A stretch of DNA of 64,000 nt from Mesorhizobium sp. WSM3859 (GCF_002295065.1 NZ_NSGG01000023.1:1-64000), one strand, 5' to 3'. Counted from the stretch's first letter, positions 8,525 to 17,603 are shown. Numbers and translations: made by a program. Notes: a model not told the origin generated them from the sequence alone.

Positions 8525-8602
8525 ATGCACAGCATTATCTATATTGTCGGCCTCGTCGTCGTCATTCTCGCGGTCTTGAGCTTTTTCGGGCTTAGGCGAT
8601 AG
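8525..8602 (+). CDS. 25-residue membrane small protein
   Basis: A strong ribosome binding site (TAGGAGGACATGCC) precedes an ATG opening a 25-codon frame. The product is one hydrophobic helix (residues 4-22) ending in LRR, typical of a single-span inner-membrane small protein with the positive end in the cytoplasm. The 72 bp before the gene contains TTAGTCGTCGCTAATTATTAG, which may be a promoter or operator. Confidence 0.65.
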   Translation: MHSIIYIVGLVVVILAVLSFFGLRR

Positions 8603-8670
8603 GTGGTTACGCCCGGGGGCGGTCCGCGCGGGATCTGCGAAACCAGCGATGGCTGCGGGCCGCTCGCTCG

Positions 8671-8916
8671 CTATCCCCCCGCCAAGCGCGGCAGCAGGAA
8701 AATCTCGGCTCCGGGCGGAAGTTCCTTGCTCCAGGTATCCCGATAAATTGTCCCGTCGATCGCGACCGCAATCCCGCGGTCGATCCACGGCTCTATCCCG
8801 GGATACTGTTCCGCCAGCTTGCGGAACAGCTCCCTGATGTCCTTGGCCTCGATCTCGTGCCTGGCCTTGCCGCCGGCGACAGCGCTGAGCGAGCCCCAAA
8901 GGGTGACCTCGACCAT
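8671..8916 (-). CDS. MoaD/ThiS-like sulfur carrier
   Basis: This 81-residue protein has the beta-grasp pattern VEVTLWGSLSAVAGG...IRELFRKLAEQYPG and ends near LLPRLAGG. The C-terminal Gly-Gly is the feature adenylated and thiocarboxylated in MoaD. It follows a molybdenum hydroxylase operon on the same strand, so a role in molybdopterin supply fits. A broken copy lies at 6868. A ~160 bp palindrome separates it from the hydroxylase genes. Confidence 0.8.
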   Translation of the reverse strand: MVEVTLWGSLSAVAGGKARHEIEAKDIRELFRKLAEQYPGIEPWIDRGIAVAIDGTIYRDTWSKELPPGAEIFLLPRLAGG

Positions 8917-8935
8917 TACCGCCTCAAGCTGCGTC

Positions 8936-9095
8936 GATATTCAGGTGAGGCCGGCCTGCGAACGACGGCTTCCTGCGCTTCCGGTGCTCACGTACTGCAA
9001 GTACGCTCCGCTCCGGTTCTCGGAAGCCACCTTGTCTGGTCGCTTCGCGCCCGTCTTCGACTCCGGCTCGGCCTGACCTGAATCTCAACACACCT
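8936..9095. repeat. Palindromic element, GAGCGTACTTGCAGTACGTGAG type (~160 bp)
   Basis: The ends GATATTCAGGTGAGGCCGGC and CTCGGCCTGACCTGAATCTC are inverted copies. Inside is the nested palindrome around GTACTGCAAGTAC flanked by CTTCCGGTGCTCAC and CTCCGGTTCTCGGAAG. It differs from the other palindromes in this window. Elements of this type are widespread between rhizobial genes. It may form a hairpin in the hydroxylase-moaD transcript. Confidence 0.85.
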
Positions 9096-9115
9096 TGCCC
9101 TAACTCGGATGCCTC

Positions 9116-11380
9116 TCAGCCTTCCCGCTCCGCGTCGAGCGCCGCGAGGATGCGCGGCGGCGACATCGGGATGTGGGTCATGCGCACGCCCACCGCGTTC
9201 GACACCGCGTTGGCGATCGCCGCCAGCGGCGGCACGATCGAGGTTTCGCCAACGCCGCGCACGCCATAGGGGTGGTTGGGGTTGGGGATTTCCAGGATCT
9301 GCGTGTCGATCATCGGCAGGTCGGAGCAGACCGGGATGCGGTAGTCGAGGAAGCCCGCATTCTGCAGCCGCCCGTCCTTGCCATAGATATACTCCTCGTT
9401 GAGCGCCCAGCCGATGCCTTGCGCCGCACCGCCCTGGTACTGGCCCTCGACATAGGTCGGGTGCACCGCCTTGCCGGCATCCTGCACCACCGTGTAGCGG
9501 ATCACCCTGGTAGCGCCCGTCTCGGGGTCGACCTCGATGTCGCAGATATGGGTGGCGAAGGAGACGCCGGCGCCGTCGGCCACGAGCTCGCTATGGCCGG
9601 CGATCGGCCCCCCGGTGGTGCCGGACTTGGCCGCGATGTCCTTCAGCGACAGCGGCGACAGGTTGCCGTATTTCTCGCCCTTGGCGATGGCATGGCCCTT
9701 TTCCCAGACGACGTCGTCGACCGGGATATCCCACATCTGCGCCGCGCGATCCTTGAGGATCTTGATCGCGTTGCGCGCGGCCGAGATCGTCGCCATCGAC
9801 GAGGAGAAGGTGCCGCGGCTGCCGTCGGTCATGTCGTTGTAGCCGAGCGAAGACGTGTCGGCGACGATCGCCTTGACGTGGCTGTAGTCGATGCCGAGCT
9901 CCTCCGCCGCCACCAGCGACAGCGAGGCGCGGGAACCGCCGACATCCACCGTGCCCACGGCCAGCGACACCGAGCCGTCCATGCCGATGTTGAGGTCCGT
10001 GCAGGTCTGGCCGCCGAAGTTGAACCAGAAGCCGCAGGCCATGCCGCGTCCCTGGTTGGCCTTGAGCGGCGCCTTCATGTGCGGATGGTGCTTCACCGCT
10101 TCCAGCGTCGGCCCGATGCCGATCGGCCCGTAGACCGGGCCGTAGGAGGCGCGGGTGCCTTCCTGCGCGGCGTTCTTGATGCGGAAGTCCACCGCGTCCA
10201 TGCCGAGCTCGTGGGCGAGCTCGTCGACAGCGCTTTCCACCGCGAAGGCCGCCATCGGCGCCGACGGCGCGCGATAGGCCGCCGTCTTCGGCCGGTTGAC
10301 CAGCACTTCGTAGCCGACGGTCTTGACGTTCTCGAGCTTGTAGCAGGCGAAGGCCGTCATGGCGCCGATCTCGGCCCAGGAGCCGGCATAGGGGCCGCAG
10401 CTATAGCGCAGCGTCGCTTCCGCCGCGGTGATCGTGCCATCCTTGCTGGCGCCGATCTTCACGTCGATCGAGGTGGCGCTGGTCGGGCCCGACGCGCGAA
10501 AAACCTCGTCGCGGGTCATTACCAGTTTTACGGGACGCCCGGCCTTGCGGGAGAGGGCAAGCGCCACCGGCTCGGCCCACACATGGGTCTTGCCGCCGAA
10601 GCCGCCGCCGATTTCCGAGGAGGTGACGCGCAGCTTCGAGGCTTCGAGCCCAAGCAGCTGGGCACAATGCTGGCGGTAGACGAAATGGCCTTGCGTGCAG
10701 ACCCAGAGGTCCGCCGTGCCGTCGGGGTTGACGCTCGCCACGCAGGCATGCGGCTCGATATAGCCCTGATGCGTCTGCTCGGTCTTGAACGAGCGCTCGA
10801 CGATGAAATCGGCCTTGGCGAAGCCGGCATGAACATCGCCATGGCCGAACTGCGTGCGCTTGGTGACGTTGGAAGGCTTTGCCGGCTTTTCCTCCAGCCC
10901 CTCGGTGAAGATCTGATCGTTGATCAGCGGCGCGTGATGATGCGCGGCCTCGTCGACATCGGTGACATGCGGCAGCACTTCATACTCGACCTCGATCAGC
11001 TTCAGCGCTTCGCGCGCGATGCGGGCATCGATCGCCGCCACCGCGGCCACCGCATGGCCGTCATAGAGCGCCTTCTTGCGCGCCATGCAGTTGTCGAGGA
11101 TGTCGTACATGGCGGCATCGCCGTCGGTGAGATCCGGCAGGTCCTTCGCCGTGATCACCGCCTTCACGCCGGCGAGCTTTTCCGCCTTCGAGGTGTCGAT
11201 CTTCTTGATCACCGCATGCGCGTGCGGGCTGCGCAGCACGCGGCCGACCAGCTGTCCGGCCATGTTGAAGTCGGCGCCGTAGCGCGCGCGGCCCGTCACC
11301 TTGTCGACGCCGTCGGGGCGGATCGGGCGCGTGCCGACGGAAGCGAACTGGCGTCCTGAAAAGCGCGGATCGAAATTCAT
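9116..11380 (-). CDS. Molybdenum hydroxylase, molybdopterin-binding large subunit (xanthine dehydrogenase/CoxL family)
   Basis: This 754-residue subunit shows the family order: an N-terminal a/b hammerhead (RPDGVDKVTGRARYGADF), the Mo-cofactor region (SSEIGGGFGGKTHVWAEP), and near the C-terminus GVRGVGETSIVPPLAAIANA with the catalytic Glu of GVGE. Such enzymes hydroxylate purines, aldehydes or N-heterocycles with water as the oxygen source. It does not show the CO-dehydrogenase active-site loop, so a CO substrate is unlikely; the true substrate is unknown. It is third in a minus-strand operon with the Fe-S and FAD subunits (4 bp and 1 bp spacing). Confidence 0.92.
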   Translation of the reverse strand: MNFDPRFSGRQFASVGTRPIRPDGVDKVTGRARYGADFNMAGQLVGRVLRSPHAHAVIKKIDTSKAEKLAGVKAVITAKDLPDLTDGDAAMYDILDNCMARKKALYDGHAVAAVAAIDARIAREALKLIEVEYEVLPHVTDVDEAAHHHAPLINDQIFTEGLEEKPAKPSNVTKRTQFGHGDVHAGFAKADFIVERSFKTEQTHQGYIEPHACVASVNPDGTADLWVCTQGHFVYRQHCAQLLGLEASKLRVTSSEIGGGFGGKTHVWAEPVALALSRKAGRPVKLVMTRDEVFRASGPTSATSIDVKIGASKDGTITAAEATLRYSCGPYAGSWAEIGAMTAFACYKLENVKTVGYEVLVNRPKTAAYRAPSAPMAAFAVESAVDELAHELGMDAVDFRIKNAAQEGTRASYGPVYGPIGIGPTLEAVKHHPHMKAPLKANQGRGMACGFWFNFGGQTCTDLNIGMDGSVSLAVGTVDVGGSRASLSLVAAEELGIDYSHVKAIVADTSSLGYNDMTDGSRGTFSSSMATISAARNAIKILKDRAAQMWDIPVDDVVWEKGHAIAKGEKYGNLSPLSLKDIAAKSGTTGGPIAGHSELVADGAGVSFATHICDIEVDPETGATRVIRYTVVQDAGKAVHPTYVEGQYQGGAAQGIGWALNEEYIYGKDGRLQNAGFLDYRIPVCSDLPMIDTQILEIPNPNHPYGVRGVGETSIVPPLAAIANAVSNAVGVRMTHIPMSPPRILAALDAEREG

Positions 11381-11383
11381 GGA

Positions 11384-11860
11384 TCAGGCTCCCTTCATCA
11401 CGTTCGCCGCGTCCTGGACGGCGCGCACGATCTTGTCATAGCCGGTGCAGCGGCAGAGATTGCCGGCCAGCCCAAAGCGGATTTCCTCTTCGGTGGGCGA
11501 GGGGTTCTTCTCCAGAAGGTCCTTGGCCGCGATCAGGAAGCCCGGCGTGCAGATGCCGCATTGCAGGGCCGCATGCTCCAGGAATTTCTGCTGCAGCGGG
11601 TGCAACTGGTCGCCATGCGCCATGCCTTCGATGGTCTCGACCTTGCGCCCTTCCGCCTCCGCGCCCAGCACCAGGCAGGAGCAGACCAGGCGGCCATCGA
11701 CGATGACGCTGCAGGCGCCGCAGTCGCCGGTGCCGCAGCCTTCCTTGGCGCCGGTCAGGCCCAGCCGATCGCGCAGCACTTCCAGCAGCGTCTCGTCGGG
11801 CTGGCACAGATATTCGACGGCATCGCCGTTGATCGTGGTTGATACAGCTACACCGGCCAT
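11384..11860 (-). CDS. Molybdenum hydroxylase, [2Fe-2S] small subunit
   Basis: This 158-residue subunit has both iron-sulfur sets: the plant-type set (GCGTGDCGACSVIVDGRLVCSC) and the C-terminal set (CGICTPGF...CRCTGY). It passes electrons from the Mo site to the FAD subunit. Its first base overlaps the stop of the FAD subunit gene, consistent with coupled translation. Confidence 0.95.
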   Translation of the reverse strand: MAGVAVSTTINGDAVEYLCQPDETLLEVLRDRLGLTGAKEGCGTGDCGACSVIVDGRLVCSCLVLGAEAEGRKVETIEGMAHGDQLHPLQQKFLEHAALQCGICTPGFLIAAKDLLEKNPSPTEEEIRFGLAGNLCRCTGYDKIVRAVQDAANVMKGA

Positions 11861-12720
11861 TATTTGCCTCCCGCACGCTTGTAGGCGATAGCGGCGGCTC
11901 TTTGCGCCAGCACGCCCGCAACTTTCCGTCTGAATTCGATGGTGCCGCGCTTGTCGTCGATCGGACGGCAGGCGCCGGAGCAGATCTTTGCCAGCCGCTC
12001 CAGCGTTGCTTCGTCGAGCTTCGAACCTACCAGCACCTGGCCCGCTTCCTCGACAAGCAGCACCGTGGGTGCCGCGGCGCCCAGCGCCACGCGCGCGGTC
12101 TTGATCGCGCCCTTGTCATCCAGCGTCAGGTTGACGCCCGCGCTCACCACCGCGATGTCCATCTCGGTGCGCGGAATGAAGCGCAGATAGGCGTCGCCGG
12201 CATGCTCAGGACGCTTGTCGAGCAGGATCGCCTCGATGATCTCGCCCTTGGCCAAAGAGGTGCGGCCCGGTCCCGTCGGCACGGTCTCGACGGCAATGGT
12301 GCGCTTGCCCGAAGGCCCGGCGACGACCGCTTTCGCCGCGGCCGCCACCAGAGCGGGCACGCTGTCGGCGGCGGGCGAGGCGTTGCACAGATTGCCGGTA
12401 ATGGTGCAGCGGCCCTGCACCTGTTTGGAGCCGATCAGGTTCGCCGCCTCGACCACGCCCGGCCATGCCTGCTTCAGCGCCTTGTTCTCGCCCAGCACCG
12501 CGCAGGGCACCGCGGCGCCGATCCGGAAGCCGTCGGCCGTCTCGGTGACGTCGCTCAGGCCGCCTATGCGCTTGATGTCGACGATCAGCTCAGGCTCGAT
12601 GAAGCCGCCCTTCATCCTCACCAAAAGGTCACTGCCCCCGGCCAGGATGGCGGCCGGTCCTACCGCCTTGGCGAGCTCGCCAACGGCATCTTCGATTGAA
12701 AGCGGACGTATGTAACGCAT
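11860..12720 (-). CDS. Molybdenum hydroxylase, FAD-binding medium subunit
   Basis: This 286-residue protein begins MRYIRPLSIEDAV after AAGGGGAGACG. It has the FAD pyrophosphate motif AILAGGSDLLVRMKGG near residue 29 and a second motif GRCTITGNLCNASPAAD near residue 105. It is first in the operon and donates electrons to an unknown acceptor. The longer frame to 12873 lacks family similarity and was not used. Confidence 0.93.
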   Translation of the reverse strand: MRYIRPLSIEDAVGELAKAVGPAAILAGGSDLLVRMKGGFIEPELIVDIKRIGGLSDVTETADGFRIGAAVPCAVLGENKALKQAWPGVVEAANLIGSKQVQGRCTITGNLCNASPAADSVPALVAAAAKAVVAGPSGKRTIAVETVPTGPGRTSLAKGEIIEAILLDKRPEHAGDAYLRFIPRTEMDIAVVSAGVNLTLDDKGAIKTARVALGAAAPTVLLVEEAGQVLVGSKLDEATLERLAKICSGACRPIDDKRGTIEFRRKVAGVLAQRAAAIAYKRAGGK

Positions 12721-12973
12721 CGTCTCCCCTTGGTGATCGCTTTGTCGACGACCGTTATAGAGCGTCTGGTTATAATGGCCATCCCGTTCATGCATGTCCG
12801 GGTTGGGCCAGGGCCATGCTCCAGATGCGCCCAGAGGCCGGGCCAGGGCATCACGGCCAATCGCCACTCCCAATGTTCTGCTGCAATCGCAGGTTCCGAG
12901 ACCTGCTCGCCAACATCACCGGCATTGCAAGAAGGGAGATGGCGTTGCACTTTGACTATCCAGCGTCGGCGCT

Positions 12974-13146
12974 GCCCCTCATTGCCCTGACGGGCATTTC
13001 TCCCCGTATAGTGACGGGGAGAAAGCCGACGCCGCCGATGGTTTCGCTAATCTCTGAAGTTGCAGAATCGGCGCGCCAGCGTCGTGGCCAGCTTCCTTCT
13101 CCCCGTCACTTGACGGGGAGAAGGTGCCGGCAGGCGGATGAGGGGC
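12974..13146. repeat. Palindromic/MITE-like intergenic element (~170 bp)
   Basis: It begins GCCCCTCATTGCCCTGACGG and ends GGCAGGCGGATGAGGGGC, with inner inverted arms TTCTCCCCGT/ACGGGGAGAA at both ends. It lies in the ~560 bp between the hydroxylase operon and the VanZ-like gene. The remainder of that gap (12721-12973 and 13147-13277) shows no gene; the hydroxylase promoter presumably lies just above 12720. Confidence 0.85.
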
Positions 13147-13277
13147 GGCGCCGGCGTTGGTCATCGTCCGTCTCCGCCAAATTGCGCAGCAACGTCGGCT
13201 TCGGGCCCCGCGCGGACCGATCCCCGCCGGGCACCGGCAAATATTGTTATCGCGATCGGCGGCCTGTAAGAGCGGGC

Positions 13278-13625
13278 ATGACCTCGATTTCCCGTCTCGC
13301 CGCGCTCGCCCTGCTGGCTCTCATAACCTTTGCAACGCTGTCGCCAATCCAGCTGCGGCCGCACCTGGGCGAGGCCAATATCGAGCGTGCTTTGGCCTAC
13401 GTCCTGCTGGGGGTGGCCCTGGCGCTCGGGTTCCCGTCCCGCGTGACGCAGACCGTGCTGTTCATTTGCGCGGTGGCCGGCGTTCTCGAGGTGCTGCAAC
13501 TGTTCGACCCCGGCCGGCATGCGCGGGTTGTCGATGCCCTGCTCAAGGCTGCGGCGGGCGTCGTGGGGATTGTCCTGGGGCGCTTCGTCATCGCGTGGGC
13601 GGGCCGCGCCGCCGAGCGACGCTAG
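13278..13625 (+). CDS. VanZ-like membrane protein
   Basis: This 115-residue protein has about four hydrophobic segments: LAALALLALITFATL, YVLLGVALALGF, TVLFICAVAGVLEVLQ and AAGVVGIVLGRFVIAW. The third segment ends in LEVLQLFDPGRHARVVD, the polar signature of small VanZ-family proteins in alphaproteobacteria. Function is not established. ATG 13278 is followed by a normal signal-anchor. Confidence 0.75.
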   Translation: MTSISRLAALALLALITFATLSPIQLRPHLGEANIERALAYVLLGVALALGFPSRVTQTVLFICAVAGVLEVLQLFDPGRHARVVDALLKAAAGVVGIVLGRFVIAWAGRAAERR

Positions 13626-13733
13626 AGCAATTCCTGGAAAAGTGTTGCGACGCGATGCACGTCGTATTCAGAGGGCTCGCCGCAAGGATTTCCGCATAAG
13701 CTGCGGTCGAACGATGGACGATCCCGGAAGCAG

Positions 13734-14714
13734 ATGGCCAAGAAGTTCGCATTCCTGCTGGTGCGCGATTTCACGCTCTCGCCGCTGTCGCTGTTCATCG
13801 ACACGCTGAGGCTCGCCGGCGACGAGGGCGACCGCAGCCGCCGGGTCGAGTTCGACTGGGAGATCGTCGGCGAGCGCGGCCTGCCGATCCGCGCCAGCTG
13901 CGGCGTCGAATTGCTGCCGACGAAGGCGATCGGCAATCCGCAGGATTTCGACAATGTCGTGGTGGTCGGCGGCCTGCTCGACACCAGCCGCAGGCTGAGT
14001 TCGGAAAAGGAGGCGTTCCTGATGCGCGCCGCCGAGAAGGGCGTGCCGCTCACCGCGCTCTGCACCGGCAGCTTCGTTTTGGCGCGCTACGGCCTGCTCG
14101 ACGGCTACAGCGCCGCGGTCAGCTGGTTCCACATCAAGGATTTCCGCGCCGAGTTCCCCGATGTGAGCGCGCATGCCGACAGCCTCTATTCCGTCGACAG
14201 AGGCCGCGCGACTTGCGCCGGCGGCACGGGTGCCGCCGACCTCGCCGGCTTTTTCGTTTCTCAATTCATCGGCCAGAAGGCGGCGGAGAAGGCGGCCAAG
14301 ATCCTGGTGCTCGACCGCATCCGCTCCAGCCGCGACGTGCAGCCGGTCGGCGACCTTTTTCCTGCCGCCGCGAGCCGCGCGGTGAAGCGGGCGCTGCTCC
14401 TGATGGAAAGCAATTTGCAGGAGACGCTCTCGGTCGCCGAGATCGCCGCCAGGATGAACTGCTCGCGCCGCCAGCTCGAGCGTCTGTTCGGTACCGAGCT
14501 CGGCATCGGCCCGATGGCTGCCTATCTGGCGCTGAGGGTGCATTACGCAAAGTCGCTGCTGGAAGGCAGCGACCTCGCCATCGGCGAGATCGCCTATCGC
14601 TGCGGCTTCCCCAATGCCGGCCATTTCAGCCGCGTCTTCCGCCAGCAGACCGGCATCACGCCGACCCATCTGAGGCACCCGAACCGGGCGACGGCGAATG
14701 ACGTGGCCAGGTAG
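13734..14714 (+). CDS. GlxA-family transcriptional regulator (DJ-1/PfpI plus AraC HTH)
   Basis: This 326-residue protein has an N-terminal DJ-1/PfpI-like domain (residues ~1-190; elbow region LTALCTGSFVLARYGLLDG with Cys) and a C-terminal AraC DNA-binding domain with two HTH units (LSVAEIAARMNCSRRQLERLF and LAIGEIAYRCGFPNAGHFSRVFRQQTGITP). GlxA regulators respond to small molecules such as quaternary amines or amino acids; the effector here is unknown. No metabolic partner lies directly beside it. Confidence 0.9.
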   Translation: MAKKFAFLLVRDFTLSPLSLFIDTLRLAGDEGDRSRRVEFDWEIVGERGLPIRASCGVELLPTKAIGNPQDFDNVVVVGGLLDTSRRLSSEKEAFLMRAAEKGVPLTALCTGSFVLARYGLLDGYSAAVSWFHIKDFRAEFPDVSAHADSLYSVDRGRATCAGGTGAADLAGFFVSQFIGQKAAEKAAKILVLDRIRSSRDVQPVGDLFPAAASRAVKRALLLMESNLQETLSVAEIAARMNCSRRQLERLFGTELGIGPMAAYLALRVHYAKSLLEGSDLAIGEIAYRCGFPNAGHFSRVFRQQTGITPTHLRHPNRATANDVAR

Positions 14715-14782
14715 CGGTCCCTGTGCGCGACATCGGCAGGGCGGTCAACTCTGCCGCTGTCCAGGCCAATGACGGCCGGTTG

Positions 14783-15541
14783 CTACGTTACCGCGATCAC
14801 CTTTCCCGCCGCATCGAGGCGACAGAGGACTTTCGCTTGCCGCACCTGGATGCCACCTCGGAGCGCATAATTTATCCGCACCTCGATCGGCGCCGCCAGA
14901 CCCGCTTTGCGTTGGCGCATCGGACCGGCGCTGACCGCGTATACGCGCACGGCGCCAAGCGGCGTCGCGGCCGACGCGATCGCCACGCGGCACGCGCTCA
15001 CGACTTTGGGCGGCGTGCCCGGCGTCGCTTTCAGCGATACCAGGGGCGCAAAAGGATAGCCCGCCGTAAACCGCCCAAGCTCACCGCCACCTGTGCTGGA
15101 AGGCTTGAGGACGGATGGCAGGCTGATCGCGGTTTTTGCGCCTGTCGCAGACAAAACGGTGGGGTCGTCGGGGGGCGCGGCGTCCGTGGTGCCTGACGTG
15201 CCGGTCCCTGTCGAAACGCCTGCGCTTGCGCTGCTTGGAGCACCGCCAACCGAAACGCCCGCGCCGGCTGACCCTGTGTCAGCGTTCGCGGACGCGCCGA
15301 CACTCGTCCCACCTGCGCTCGCTGACGCACCAACGCTTACGCCTCCTGTGCCCGCTGACGCGCCAACACTTGCGCCGCCCGCACCGCCGACACTTGCCCC
15401 CACCCCCGCGGAAACACCTTGCGATCCGGCGCTCACTCCAGCGCCAACGCCAATGCCGCCGACCTTGCCACCGACATCAAGGGCCGCCGCCGGTCCGGTA
15501 GCGACTGCGATCATCATGGCGACTGCCACGTATTTGCCCAT
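14783..15541 (-). CDS. Secreted glycine/serine/alanine-rich protein
   Basis: This 252-residue protein has a signal peptide (MGKYVAVAMMIAVATGPAAA). A region of ~110 residues follows, made of short degenerate repeats such as GVSVGASA and GGASVGASAG. The C-terminal ~110 residues are non-repetitive with two Cys (SACRVAIA, KVLCRLD) and could be a small beta domain. The start at 15541 puts the signal peptide first. Role unknown; an envelope or surface protein is plausible. Confidence 0.75.
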   Translation of the reverse strand: MGKYVAVAMMIAVATGPAAALDVGGKVGGIGVGAGVSAGSQGVSAGVGASVGGAGGASVGASAGTGGVSVGASASAGGTSVGASANADTGSAGAGVSVGGAPSSASAGVSTGTGTSGTTDAAPPDDPTVLSATGAKTAISLPSVLKPSSTGGGELGRFTAGYPFAPLVSLKATPGTPPKVVSACRVAIASAATPLGAVRVYAVSAGPMRQRKAGLAAPIEVRINYALRGGIQVRQAKVLCRLDAAGKVIAVT

Positions 15542-15598
15542 TTCGGGACCCTCCTGCGGCATGCGTTCGTGCTATCCCAATTGTGTTCCTGGCGATGG

Positions 15599-16516
15599 TC
15601 ATTGAGGCGGGAGCGGCAGCAAGGCGTCGGGGAGCCTAATCGTCGTATCCGCCAGATCCCGTTTCGGTGATCTTGCCATCTTCGCTTTGCTTTTGCCCTG
15701 CAAGCCTGTTTGACGGACAAGTTTGCCATCCTGGCCGGCAAGGGAAACTGCGGTCGAACGAGTGCTGAGTGCGCGCTCTATTTGCGCCGTGCGGCGCGCA
15801 CCTTGCGCGTTGACCAGGTCGATCGCCTTTCGCGCAGCGGTAAGGGCAACGGACATGTCGGTCAGTTTTTGACGCGCTTGCTCCAATGCTGCGCTCAAGT
15901 CGGCGGATGCTTGCTTTGCCGCGTCTCTTTCCCGACGGGCGCCGTCGAGATCGCTTGCGGCCGAAACCGCGCGGGCACGTTCCAGGTCCAATGCTTCGTT
16001 GGCATGCTTTGCGGCAGCGACCGCCAGCTGGAGGTCGGTGGCTCGCTCGGCCACGGCCAAATCTGCGCGTTTCTTTTCGGCGTCGGCGGCCTGGCGGGCC
16101 ATGGCGAGTTCTTGCTCGGATTGCTCGACCTTATGCCGCTCATCGGCGAGCGATTGGTTCGCCTCGGCCAGGGACGCTTCCATGGCGCTGCGTGCTTCGT
16201 TCGAGGAAACGGCTTGTGCTTTCAGGCCTTCGATGACGCGCTGCGCCGCCTCCAGATCGAGTTTGAGGGCTTCGTTGCTCTGGTTCGCCTCATTCAGGGC
16301 TTTTGCTTGCTCCGCGGAAGTGCCGGCCAACACCTTTGCCTGCGCGCTCGCCGTACGCTCGGCGTGCTGGCTTAGGTCCAACTGAGCCTTTGTCGACGCC
16401 AGTTCGCCCCGTGCCGCAACGATCTGCTGCTGCATTTCGGCGCCATTGTCTGCGGGAGATATCGCCGCCAGGAGGAGGATGCATCCCGGAACGGCGCTCC
16501 ACCTCCAGTGGCGCAT
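15599..16516 (-). CDS. Secreted or anchored coiled-coil protein
   Basis: This ~305-residue protein begins MRHWRWSAVPGCILLLAAIS, a signal peptide or anchor. Continuous coiled coil follows from about residue 28 to 270, rich in Ala, Glu, Gln and Lys. A basic tail ends in LPDALLPLPPQ. ATG 16516 is preferred over the frame start at 16705 because it puts the hydrophobic segment at the N-terminus. It may be a periplasmic structural protein. It follows on the same strand as the Gly-rich gene but 58 bp away. Confidence 0.65.
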   Translation of the reverse strand: MRHWRWSAVPGCILLLAAISPADNGAEMQQQIVAARGELASTKAQLDLSQHAERTASAQAKVLAGTSAEQAKALNEANQSNEALKLDLEAAQRVIEGLKAQAVSSNEARSAMEASLAEANQSLADERHKVEQSEQELAMARQAADAEKKRADLAVAERATDLQLAVAAAKHANEALDLERARAVSAASDLDGARRERDAAKQASADLSAALEQARQKLTDMSVALTAARKAIDLVNAQGARRTAQIERALSTRSTAVSLAGQDGKLVRQTGLQGKSKAKMARSPKRDLADTTIRLPDALLPLPPQ

Positions 16517-17000
16517 GCTGAAGCGAACCCATGCCGGGCGCGTGTCGAACTCCTCGTAAGATCCATGTGTGAGTGTCACTGGCCACGGTCCTCTGTTTGC
16601 TAGGCATTCCTCGCGGTGCTCAAGAAACACGCCATAGTGACTGCGCGTGCGTGGATTAAGATTTTTCCCTGTAGCAGTTTGCCTCAAGTTGAAGTGAATC
16701 AACAACCGTGAAAAAATTGCCTTGTTTAGAATTGTTCCGACCGTTTATACCAGATACGTCTTCCGACGTACGTAGCATCATCCAAATGGACTATGTCGAG
16801 CGTGGCCGTTCCGATGTGGAACTTGTCGACGGCCGTTGACCAGCGTCGGACGGTCAAAGCGATATCATGCTCTCTTTCATACCCTGGTCGCCTCGCATGC
16901 CCGGCCTGGCCGATTGCGCCGGCGCGCAAACCAACCGGAGCTTACTGACGAGCGGCCGTTGCGCCGCCGTTTCAGCCGTCTAAGTCGCCTTCGGAGAGCC
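16517..17000. other. Gene-free stretch
   Basis: There are 484 bp without a supportable gene. The part 16620-16780 is AT-richer than its surroundings and may hold the promoter of the minus-strand coiled-coil gene. No repeat or terminator with a clear U-tract was seen. Confidence 0.5.
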
Positions 17001-17144
17001 ATGCCGCATTATCCCGACGCCATGCCCGGATCGAGAACCCTGTTCGAGCGCGCCAGGACGGTGATGCCGGGCGGCAATACGCGCACCACGGTCGCAACAT
17101 TCCCGGTCGCTAACCGATGCGTTCTGACAAGCCTGAAGGTCTAA
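17001..17144 (+). pseudogene. Remnant of a glutamate-1-semialdehyde-aminotransferase-like gene start
   Basis: The 47-codon frame reads MPGSRTLFERARTVMPGGN then TRTTV. This is the typical N-terminus of class III aminotransferases of the glutamate-1-semialdehyde mutase type (SRxLFERAxxVMPGGNSRxTV). After ~30 residues the similarity stops and a stop codon follows; the remaining ~400 residues are missing. It is a relic. Confidence 0.75.
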
Positions 17145-17321
17145 GATGCGAGCCTTCGCGTTAACCATCAATTAACTATCCGGTCGCCTTCAATAGAGTT
17201 CTGGAGGATACTGAGTCTGGCCGAGAGCGATGGTCTCGCGACGCCGGAATTAGAAAAGAAGCGGCGGTATCGCCGCCATCTGCCGGGGAGGCGCCCAGCA
17301 TCTTTTGATGAGGAGCGCCGA

Positions 17322-17603
17322 ATGAATATCGAGGAAGCAGTCACTGCGGCGACGGCGGCGTCGGGAGCGCTTCTCTCCTGTCTTGGCCAGCCGGTCGTGG
17401 CCTATCACATCACAGCCATCATGCGCGAAACCGACAGGAGTCATGCACGGCAGATGCAGCTCGCTCTGCTGCGCCGAAGCATCGAGGCGCTTGTCGACGA
17501 CGGCCTCGAAGGCACCGAGGCCGAGCGCTTCGCATCGCAGTTCAACGGTTGCGTCGGCTCGGCCTGGGACCAGCTGCATCCGGCCGGCGACACGTCGCAC
17601 TGA
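17322..17603 (+). CDS. Hypothetical protein
   Basis: This 93-residue, mostly helical protein contains HITAIMRETDRSHARQMQLALLRRSIEALVDDG and two Cys. ATG 17322 follows GATGAGGAGCGCCGA. The 177 bp upstream holds a short hairpin (GCGGCGGTATCGCCGC near 17261). No family recognised. Confidence 0.6.
   Translation: MNIEEAVTAATAASGALLSCLGQPVVAYHITAIMRETDRSHARQMQLALLRRSIEALVDDGLEGTEAERFASQFNGCVGSAWDQLHPAGDTSH

Noticed and set aside
9173..11359. 728-residue plus-strand open frame antisense to the molybdenum hydroxylase
   Set aside because: His/Arg/Asp/Gly-rich composition typical of a GC-rich shadow frame; the minus-strand frame has clear family motifs.
9116..11380. Carbon monoxide dehydrogenase (coxL) assignment
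   Set aside because: The form-I active-site loop with its cysteine is not present; only the general hydroxylase family is supported.
12721..12973. Gene upstream of the FAD subunit
   Set aside because: Open frames here lack ribosome binding sites and known similarity; the space fits a promoter region.
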